NCBI GenBank assembly: GCA_902783815.1
Contig: CACZSM010000027.1
Location: forward strand, 1-5,748
Length of the DNA stretch: 5,748 nt
Reading direction: 5' to 3'
From: an uncultured Ruminococcus sp.
GTDB taxonomy: Bacteria > Bacillota > Clostridia > Oscillospirales > Acutalibacteraceae
The translations under genes were made by a program, and so were the position numbers. The notes under the pieces are model-generated. The model was given only the letters and a program-made list of their open reading frames with translations. It did not search any database and had not been told where the DNA came from. How positions within the stretch are numbered: the first letter of the stretch is position 1; each line of letters starts with the position of its first letter. Of the stretch, positions 1 through 4,729 are shown one piece after another.

Positions 1-15
1 AACAGGCGCTACTGG

Positions 16-75
16 GTGTGGAGTGTGGAGTTGTTGGAAAGTTAAATGTTAAAAGTTAAAAGTGAAATGTGATGT
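16..75. repeat. Heptamer short tandem repeats
   Basis: Two direct copies of GTGTGGA (16-22, 23-29) are followed by an 11-base irregular unit, then GTTAAAT (41-47), GTTAAAA (48-54), GTTAAAA (55-61), GTGAAAT (62-68) and GTGATGT (69-75). A G recurs every 7 bases with a single phase shift at 30-41. This is a short degenerate tandem repeat in non-coding DNA. No function can be read from it. The gene to the left lies outside the window, so its relation to any promoter is unknown. Confidence 0.6.
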
Positions 76-83
76 ATTAATTA

Positions 84-97
84 TTATCACATGATAA
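84..97. other. Perfect 6-bp palindrome in AT-rich DNA
   Basis: TTATCA (84-89) and TGATAA (92-97) are perfect inverted arms separated by CA. The size and symmetry would suit a dimeric repressor site. It is also short, AT-rich and not tied to a recognisable promoter, so chance is a fair alternative. Confidence 0.25.
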
Positions 98-210
98 CCA
101 AATAAAGTATTGAAAGTAAAATATAACTATAAATAAGCTATTTGTGAACCGTATATCTCTATTATATTCTTATACTTTATATAACTTATCCAAAGAAAAT
201 ACTATAGTTA

Positions 211-309
211 CAGGCGCTCCTGAATTGACCGTAGAATATGGCAATAGTAACTCACTGGGCGGCTTTGCCGCCGCTGAGTGCATAGCACCATTGTCGGCGA
301 ACGCCGACA
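211..309. repeat. Cluster of short perfect hairpins, group A
   Basis: Four short inverted repeats lie close together: CAGG/CCTG (211-222), GGCGGC/GCCGCC with loop TTT (258-272), GTGC/GCAC with loop ATA (278-288), and TGTCGGCG/CGCCGACA (292-309) with only two bases between the arms. They are GC-rich islands in otherwise AT-rich DNA and none is followed by a T run, so they do not look like terminators. An open reading frame runs through 144-356, but it lacks a ribosome binding site and its composition is set by these hairpins, so I do not call it a gene. The cluster may be a family of miniature palindromic repeats. Confidence 0.6.
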
Positions 310-394
310 TGGAGAAATTGACTGACACTTTAAAAATCATGTATGTTAATAGCTAAAGTTGAGTTTTAGAAGCCGCGTTGGAGAAACATTGAGA

Positions 395-432
395 GCGCAG
401 GCACTGCGCCAGTGCGGTCACGCACCGCCGCA
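395..432. repeat. Overlapping GC-rich hairpins, group B
   Basis: Several pairings share the same bases: GCGCAG/CTGCGC with loop GCA (395-409), CACTG/CAGTG with loop CGC (402-414), GTGCG/CGCAC with loop GTCA (412-425), and TGCGG/CCGCA (413-417 with 428-432). The first and third can form together, while the second and fourth compete with them. The block sits about 30 bases upstream of the promoter at 463-492. No T run follows it. It resembles the group A hairpins in having short loops and GC-rich stems, so both may be one repeat family. Confidence 0.55.
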
Positions 433-462
433 GGTAATTTAATGAGGAATTAAATAAAAATC

Positions 463-492
463 TTGACAATATGTATGAGAAAGTTGTACAAT
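463..492 (+). promoter_or_regulatory. Sigma-A-type promoter upstream of the rny leader region
   Basis: A perfect -35 box TTGACA (463-468) is followed after 18 bases by TACAAT (487-492), five of six matches to the -10 consensus. The flanks are AT-rich. Transcription would begin near 499, about 400 bases before rny. The first transcription stop it meets is the hairpin and T tract at 661-694, so it would make a separate short RNA or a leader that is terminated early. Confidence 0.6.
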
Positions 493-498
493 ATTATT

Positions 499-694
499 GT
501 GTGGTTGCTTTAGGTGCTTTAGTGCCTGAATGCTTGCATCTATGACGGAAAACCGTCAGGGCATTTGCCCAATGACTGAATTTTCAACTCAGACTTGCCG
601 TTTGATTGTATTATGTTTGAGTCATTATATCTGCGGTTATAATTTATTATTGAAATATCTCACAGCGGAGCTGTGTATTGCTTTTATTTTTTTA
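499..694 (+). ncRNA. Candidate structured small RNA or attenuator leader (about 195 nt)
   Basis: The stretch is bounded by a good promoter (463-492) and a terminator-like hairpin with T tract (661-694). Within it are AGGTGC/GTGCCT with loop TTTA (512-527), TGACGG/CCGTCA with loop AAAA (543-558), GGGC/GCCC with loop ATTT (559-570), and a longer-range 7-bp stem AATGACT/AGTCATT (571-577 with 620-626). An open frame at 530-793 runs past the terminator without a ribosome binding site and is not convincing. I do not recognise a known RNA class. The 5' and 3' ends do not pair as in 6S RNA, and there is no SRP, T-box or lysine riboswitch signature. It could act as a free RNA or as a leader controlling read-through into rny. 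The ends are inferred from the promoter and T tract. Confidence 0.4.
661..694 (+). terminator. Intrinsic terminator in the leader region
   Basis: CACAGC (661-666), loop GGA and GCTGTG (670-675) form a perfect 6-bp stem. It is followed by a T-rich tail through 694 that includes seven consecutive T at 687-693. The stem is short and the first tail bases (TATTGC) are imperfect, so termination may be partial. Confidence 0.55.
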
Positions 695-738
695 ATACTT
701 ATTATCAGAATTGCCTGTATTACCCGTCAGGAGTTTGC

Positions 739-798
739 ACAGGGGTTTTTTACTGCGGTAAATTCCGAAGCTGAGAGGGATAATGCAGGATAGGGGAA
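739..798 (+). other. TPP-riboswitch-like motif fragments, incomplete
   Basis: In order along 60 bases are ACAGGGGT (739-746), GCTGAGAG (770-777), GGATAATGC (778-786) and TAGGGGAA (791-798). Each resembles a conserved block of the thiamine pyrophosphate aptamer. The ACCC and CCTGA blocks that normally lie between CTGAGA and GGATAAT are missing, so helices P2 and P4 cannot form in the usual way. The downstream gene is rny, which has no thiamine role. A functional riboswitch is therefore unlikely. This is either a deleted relic or a coincidence. Confidence 0.12.
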
Positions 799-810
799 AT
801 TCTGCACCGT

Positions 811-841
811 TTGCTTTAATAAAATGAAAATATAATATAAT
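811..841 (+). promoter_or_regulatory. Candidate rny-proximal promoter
   Basis: Two overlapping perfect TATAAT boxes lie at 831-836 and 836-841. The only -35-like element is TTGCTT at 811-816, giving spacings of 14 or 19 bases, neither ideal. Transcription would start near 843-848, giving rny a leader of about 60 bases that ends in its strong ribosome binding site. The -10 match is strong and the -35 weak, so this may be a modest or activator-dependent promoter. Confidence 0.4.
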
Positions 842-891
842 TGCGGCACCTTTGGGATGATGACGGAATTTTGAGGAAAGATTATCAACTT

Positions 892-899
892 AGGAGGTG
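892..899 (+). promoter_or_regulatory. Ribosome binding site of rny, decides the start
   Basis: AGGAGGTG is an extended match to the 16S rRNA 3' end. It overlaps the GTG at 897, so that GTG cannot be served by it, and the next purine-rich element upstream (GAGGA, 873-877) is too far away. The TTG at 909 lies 9 bases beyond the site. An in-frame TAG at 891-893 excludes any start further upstream. Confidence 0.75.
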
Positions 900-908
900 T
901 CAGAACAA

Positions 909-2462
909 TTGGAACCGATCCTGGCAGTTGTGCTGATCGTAGTTTTTGCCCTTGGAGCCGGTATTGGCGGATTTTACGGCGGAGTGCAGTACCGTAAAAA
1001 AGTAGGGGAGGAAATGATCGGGTCAGCAGAAAAGGAAGCTGCAAAAATTCTGGAGGACGCTAATAAATCCGCTGAGGCGGCTCAGAAGGAGGCTCTTGTC
1101 GCCGGAAAGGATGAGGCTCATAAGCTTCTAACCAATGCGGAAAAAGAGATCGCAGAAAGACGCAAGGATATACAGCGTCAGGAAAAGCGAATCCAGCAAA
1201 AGGAAGAAACTATTGAAAAGAAATTAGATAGTCTTGAGAAAAAGGAAGAGGCTGTCGCGCAGAAAAACAAGACTGCTGAACTCAGACTTGAAGAGGCAGA
1301 AAAGATCAAGCAAAGTGAATTTGAGATGCTTGAAAAGATATCTGGTCTTACAGCAGATCAGGCAAAGGCATATATCATTAATAACCTTGACAATGAACTG
1401 ACTCATGAGAAAGCTGTAAAGATCATGGAATTTGAGCAGAAGACCCGTGAGGAATCAGAAAAGACTGCAAGGGAGATCATATCACTTGCAATACAAAGAG
1501 TCGCTGCGGATCATGTCAGCGAATCCACAGTATCTGTTGTGTCGCTGCCCGGAGATGAGATGAAGGGACGGATAATCGGCAGAGAAGGAAGAAACATCAG
1601 GGCAATCGAGACAATAACAGGTGTTGACCTGATAATTGATGATACGCCGGAAGCAATAACACTTTCGTGTTTTGAGCCAGTGAAGAGAGAGATCGCGAGG
1701 GTAATGCTTGAAAAGCTTATAGCCGACGGCAGAATACACCCTGCAAGAATCGAGGAGATGTACGAAAAGGCAAGACGCGAGGTTGAAGCGATGATAAAGT
1801 CCGAAGGAGAGAGGGCTATCATTGAAGCAGGCGTAAACAACATACATCCGGAGCTTGTAAAGCTGCTCGGCAGACTGCATTTCCGTACAAGCTACGGACA
1901 GAATGTACTTGACCATTCACTTGAGGTCGCATATTTGTGCGGCATAATGGCATCTGAGCTTGGTCTTGAGCCAACGATGGCAAGAAGGGCAGGACTGCTC
2001 CACGATATAGGAAAAGCGCTTGACCATGAGATCGAAGGCTCACATATAGAGATAGGCGTAGATGTTGCAAGGAAGTACAAGGAAAGCGAGCTTGTTGTAC
2101 ACGCTATACACGCTCATCATGGTGATGTTGAGGCAAAGACGATAATAGCCTGTCTTGTACAGGCGGCGGATGCGATATCTGCGGCAAGACCCGGCGCAAG
2201 ACGCGAAAATATCGAGAATTATATCAAGCGTCTTGAAAAGCTGGAGGAGGTCGCATCGTCCTTCAACGGAGTTGAAAGGAGCTTTGCGATACAGGCAGGC
2301 AGAGAGGTACGCATCATAGTCAAGCCGGATATAATAAAGGATGACGAAATGGTACTGCTTGCAAGGGACATATGCAGGAAGATCGAGGAAGAGGTCGAAT
2401 ATCCCGGACAGATAAAGGTAAACATTATCAGGGAAAGCAGAGCAATAGAATACGCAAAGTAA
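909..2462 (+). CDS. rny: Ribonuclease Y, membrane-anchored endoribonuclease
   Basis: RNase Y starts the decay of many mRNAs in Firmicutes by single-strand endonucleolytic cuts and works at the inner face of the membrane. From the TTG start the product is 517 residues, close to the roughly 520 of the family. Domains in order are an N-terminal membrane helix (about 3-26), a long charged Lys/Glu/Gln-rich coiled coil (about 30-180), a KH RNA-binding domain with the GREG loop in GRIIGREGRN (about 220-229), and an HD metal-dependent domain with His336, the HD pair His365-Asp366, HAHHGD (His401 to Asp406) and Asp421. All expected metal ligands appear present. The alternative GTG start at 897 would add four residues but overlaps the ribosome binding site. 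The gene stands alone on this strand, with its own leader region and a hairpin 5 bases after its stop codon. Confidence 0.97.
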   Translation: MEPILAVVLIVVFALGAGIGGFYGGVQYRKKVGEEMIGSAEKEAAKILEDANKSAEAAQKEALVAGKDEAHKLLTNAEKEIAERRKDIQRQEKRIQQKEETIEKKLDSLEKKEEAVAQKNKTAELRLEEAEKIKQSEFEMLEKISGLTADQAKAYIINNLDNELTHEKAVKIMEFEQKTREESEKTAREIISLAIQRVAADHVSESTVSVVSLPGDEMKGRIIGREGRNIRAIETITGVDLIIDDTPEAITLSCFEPVKREIARVMLEKLIADGRIHPARIEEMYEKARREVEAMIKSEGERAIIEAGVNNIHPELVKLLGRLHFRTSYGQNVLDHSLEVAYLCGIMASELGLEPTMARRAGLLHDIGKALDHEIEGSHIEIGVDVARKYKESELVVHAIHAHHGDVEAKTIIACLVQAADAISAARPGARRENIENYIKRLEKLEEVASSFNGVERSFAIQAGREVRIIVKPDIIKDDEMVLLARDICRKIEEEVEYPGQIKVNIIRESRAIEYAK

Positions 2463-2467
2463 AAAAT

Positions 2468-2502
2468 ATGGACTGTCACATCGGAAAGATGCGGCAGTCC
2501 AT
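2468..2502 (+). terminator. Strong hairpin just after rny
   Basis: A long stem pairs 2468-2482 with 2488-2502: 15 positions including one G-T pair and one A-C mismatch, with loop GGAAA. It begins 5 bases after the rny stop. The tail (TCGATTTATTGC) is only moderately T-rich, so it may stop transcription or protect the mRNA 3' end. The hairpin is also symmetrical enough to act on the opposite strand. Confidence 0.6.
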
Positions 2503-2525
2503 TCGATTTATTGCAATACGAAGAA

Positions 2526-2557
2526 AGACCGGACGAGCCAAAAAACTTGTCCGGTCT
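2526..2557 (-). terminator. Terminator hairpin after the lysine operon
   Basis: Twelve paired positions (2526-2537 with 2546-2557, one G-T wobble, GC-rich core ACCGGAC) enclose an 8-base A-rich loop. On the - strand the hairpin starts 16 bases after the last operon stop codon and is followed by TTCTTCGTATT, a moderately T-rich tail. On the + strand the tail is ATATAATAAT, so it fits the - strand better. It would also act as a second barrier to rny read-through. Confidence 0.55.
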
Positions 2558-2573
2558 ATATAATAATAAAGAA

Positions 2574-3020
2574 TCAAAGCACCTCTGAGATGCCTGCGGC
2601 TGCTGCATCCGCATCCGACTTTGTAACAAGAAGTGATATCTGCGACTCGCTTGTTGTGATAAGCCTGATATCTGTTCCGGCCTTTGCAGACTGACTGAAT
2701 ACCTTTGCGGCAACTCCTGGACAGTTCTCCATACCGGGGTCATTTACGGTTATCTTACAGTTTCCACTGCTTACGATCGACTTTACAGAACCGTCATCCA
2801 GTTTTGAGGTATAGCTCAGTATCTTTACGAGGTCGTCATCAGCGATAGTGAACGAAAGGCTCGTTCTGGAGCTTTGAACCGGTGAAAGGGATATCATGTC
2901 AACATCAACGCCCATTGAGGCTATTTTATCAAACACCTCTGCAATGAAATTGATATCGGCGGAAATATTCTGTAATGTTATCAGTGTAATATCCTCGCAG
3001 ACATTTATGGTTGCTTTCAT
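2574..3020 (-). CDS. Stand-alone double-ACT protein resembling the aspartokinase regulatory region
   Basis: The product is 148 residues from an ATG with AGGAGTGAT placed 8 bases upstream counting from AGGAG (3029-3033). An upstream in-frame start at 3062 would overlap dapB and lacks this site. It has two ACT-like units. The first (about 10-70) contains VDVDMISLS and SLSFTI. The second (about 86-148) contains GM at 96-97, PGVAAKVF at 101-108 and ITTSESQISLLV at 121-132. These match by eye the C-terminal effector domains of aspartokinases, including the conserved TSE segment that lines the amino acid site there. No kinase domain is present. The size is like that of the separate beta subunit of Bacillus aspartokinase II. 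As last gene of asd-dapA-dapB, 28 bases after dapB, it is probably a lysine or threonine sensor that regulates an aspartokinase encoded elsewhere. That role is inferred. Confidence 0.88.
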   Translation of the reverse strand: MKATINVCEDITLITLQNISADINFIAEVFDKIASMGVDVDMISLSPVQSSRTSLSFTIADDDLVKILSYTSKLDDGSVKSIVSSGNCKITVNDPGMENCPGVAAKVFSQSAKAGTDIRLITTSESQISLLVTKSDADAAAAGISEVL

Positions 3021-3048
3021 AAAAATCACTCCTTTGTTTAGTATATAA

Positions 3049-3804
3049 TTATCTTCCGGCAAGCAGATCTGACATATTGTACATTCCCGGCTTTTTTCCC
3101 TTTAGGAACACTGCCGCATTTACTGCGCCTACGGCAAAAACAGTTTTTGACCTTGCGCTATGGCTGATCTTAAGTACCTCATCCTGTCCGGCGAAGATAA
3201 CTTCATGTTCTCCGACGATATTTCCGCCTCGTACAGAATGTATGCCGATCTCTCTTTTTTCGCGTTTTTTCCTGTATGCGTGTCTGTCATAGACATATTC
3301 GCTTTCAGGTCTGATCTCGCTTATAGCATCCGCGATCATAAGAGCCGTACCGCTTGGTGCATCCAGTTTCTGATTATGGTGCTGTTCTACTATTTCAACA
3401 TCAAAATCTTCTCCGAAAACTGCCGCAGCCTTTTTTGCAAGCTCTATTATGAGGTTGATGCCGAGTGACATATTGCCGGAATAGAATATTGGTATTTCTT
3501 TTGATGCTTCCTGTATTTTTGCTTTCTGCTCCTCGCTGAACCCGGTCGTGCAGATGACACAGGGGAGCTTATGCTGCTTTGCATAGGAAAGCATGGAATC
3601 AAGTACGACCGGATTTGAAAAGTCTATTATTACATCCGCATCAGTAGCTATTTCTCCGAAGCTCCTGTAATAGTCGAAATCCGCATCCTTTGGCTCATTT
3701 ATGTCAACGCCTGCCGCAATATGACAGTCACTGCGGGCTGCCGCTGAGTTTATAATGCTTGCGCCCATTTTTCCGGAGCAGCCTGATAGTATTATCTCCG
3801 TCAT
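3049..3804 (-). CDS. dapB: 4-hydroxy-tetrahydrodipicolinate reductase
   Basis: DapB reduces the product of DapA with NAD(P)H to tetrahydrodipicolinate, the last step shared by all diaminopimelate and lysine routes, in the cytoplasm. The protein has 251 residues, slightly shorter than the roughly 270 of E. coli DapB. The N-terminal Rossmann fold has GCSGKMG at 8-14 and an acidic Asp34 after the second strand. TTGF lies at 86-89. The substrate domain carries EQHHNQKLDAPSGTA (140-154), with the catalytic His142/His143 region, Lys146 and the PSGTA loop, then VRGGNIVGEH at 191-200. The ATG at 3802-3804 is preferred because GGAG (3813-3816) sits 8 bases upstream. A GTG at 3811-3813 overlaps that site and would add three residues. 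It lies 20 bases after dapA in the same operon. Confidence 0.97.
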   Translation of the reverse strand: MTEIILSGCSGKMGASIINSAAARSDCHIAAGVDINEPKDADFDYYRSFGEIATDADVIIDFSNPVVLDSMLSYAKQHKLPCVICTTGFSEEQKAKIQEASKEIPIFYSGNMSLGINLIIELAKKAAAVFGEDFDVEIVEQHHNQKLDAPSGTALMIADAISEIRPESEYVYDRHAYRKKREKREIGIHSVRGGNIVGEHEVIFAGQDEVLKISHSARSKTVFAVGAVNAAVFLKGKKPGMYNMSDLLAGR

Positions 3805-3812
3805 TTTCAACA

Positions 3813-3816
3813 CTCC
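3813..3816 (-). promoter_or_regulatory. Ribosome binding site of dapB, decides the start
   Basis: GGAG on the - strand lies 8 bases before the ATG at 3804 and shares a base with the alternative GTG at 3813-3811, which argues against that GTG. The match is shorter than those of dapA and the ACT gene. Confidence 0.65.
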
Positions 3817-3824
3817 GTTTTATA

Positions 3825-4715
3825 TTATTTTATAAGTCCGTACTTTTCCATACAGGTCTTTAATGCAGCAAGACCGGGTTCGCTCATCGGTGCAAGCGGA
3901 AGTCTGCACGGACCGCATTTATAACCAAACAGGTTCATTGCAGCCTTTACCGGTATCGGGTTTACATCTGAAAACAGCATATCCATAAGCTCAATATACT
4001 TTTTCTGCATCTCAAAGCTGCCTTTGAAGTCACCCTCCTTAGCCTTCATTATGAGGTCGTGGGACTCTCTCGGCATAAGGTTCGCAAATACGGATATTAC
4101 ACCTTGACCACCCATTGCTGTTATTGCAAATGCCTGACTGTCCTCACCGCTGTAAACATCAAGGTCATCTCCGCAGAGTGCCATTGTCCTTACAAGTACG
4201 GAAAGATCGCCGTTTGCTTCTTTTGTAGCCTTTATATTCGGGTGCTTTGAAAGTGCCGCATATGTCTCCGGCTTGATATTTACTCCAGTTCTGCCAGGTA
4301 CATTATAAAGAATTATCGGAATATTTACTCTGTCAGCAATATAAGTATAATGCTGTATAAGACCTGCCTGAGATGTCTTATTATAATATGGCGTTACGGA
4401 AAGAAGTGCATCTGCGCCCAGTTCTTCAGCTTCCTTTGAAAGCTCCGCAGCAAATCTTGTATCATTGCTGCCGGCTCCGGCAATGACCGGAACTCTTCCG
4501 GCTACTCTCTTTATTGTATATTCGATCACATCACAATGCTCTTTTGCATCCATAACTGCGGATTCGCCTGTTGTTCCACAAGCAATTATAGCATCTGTGC
4601 CGTTTTCGATCTGAAAATCTATTATCTTACCATATTCTTCATAATTAATACTGCCGTCATCAAACATAGGGGTCACGATAGCAACACCGGAACCGGTAAA
4701 AATATGATCTGACAT
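3825..4715 (-). CDS. dapA: 4-hydroxy-tetrahydrodipicolinate synthase
   Basis: DapA condenses pyruvate with aspartate semialdehyde through a Schiff base on a lysine. It is a cytoplasmic TIM-barrel aldolase, usually a tetramer. The product is 296 residues, normal for the family. Visible signatures are CGTTGE (46-51, the two Thr of the proton relay), TPYYNK (108-113, Tyr111), YNVPGRTG (137-144, with catalytic Tyr137 and Arg142) and IKATKEA (161-167, with Lys165 as the Schiff-base lysine). These correspond to Thr44/45, Tyr107, Tyr133, Arg138 and Lys161 of the E. coli enzyme. The family also includes sialate lyase and related aldolases, but the position between asd and dapB settles the role. The start is an ATG with AGGAGG (4723-4728) 7 bases upstream, inside the 14-base gap after asd. 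Confidence 0.97.
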   Translation of the reverse strand: MSDHIFTGSGVAIVTPMFDDGSINYEEYGKIIDFQIENGTDAIIACGTTGESAVMDAKEHCDVIEYTIKRVAGRVPVIAGAGSNDTRFAAELSKEAEELGADALLSVTPYYNKTSQAGLIQHYTYIADRVNIPIILYNVPGRTGVNIKPETYAALSKHPNIKATKEANGDLSVLVRTMALCGDDLDVYSGEDSQAFAITAMGGQGVISVFANLMPRESHDLIMKAKEGDFKGSFEMQKKYIELMDMLFSDVNPIPVKAAMNLFGYKCGPCRLPLAPMSEPGLAALKTCMEKYGLIK

Positions 4716-4729
4716 ATATTCTCCTCCTC

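Noticed and set aside
318..347. Second promoter TTGACT-18-TATGTT
   Set aside because: The -10 box matches at only four of six positions and there is no clear transcript unit, so it is mentioned only as a possibility for the 395-432 block.
144..356. Open frame of 70 codons starting at GTG in the upstream region
   Set aside because: No ribosome binding site precedes it, its composition follows the hairpins at 258-309, and no protein family is recognisable.
499..694. Identification of the candidate RNA as 6S RNA or SRP RNA
   Set aside because: The 5' and 3' ends do not form the long closing stem of 6S RNA, and the conserved SRP loop sequence (GGAAGCAGC type) is absent.
530..793. Open frame of 87 codons with a hydrophobic middle
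   Set aside because: It has no ribosome binding site, runs through the terminator at 661-694, and its hydrophobic part is encoded by the T-rich tail, which mimics a membrane segment.
727..1044. Antisense open frame of 105 codons overlapping the rny start
   Set aside because: It begins inside rny on the opposite strand, has no family signature, and ends in the structured leader region. It is best explained as a shadow of rny.
3040..3045. TATACT -10-like box on the - strand in the dapB to ACT-gene gap
   Set aside because: No -35-like element lies at 16 to 18 bases, and the short gap suits co-transcription, so an internal promoter is not supported.
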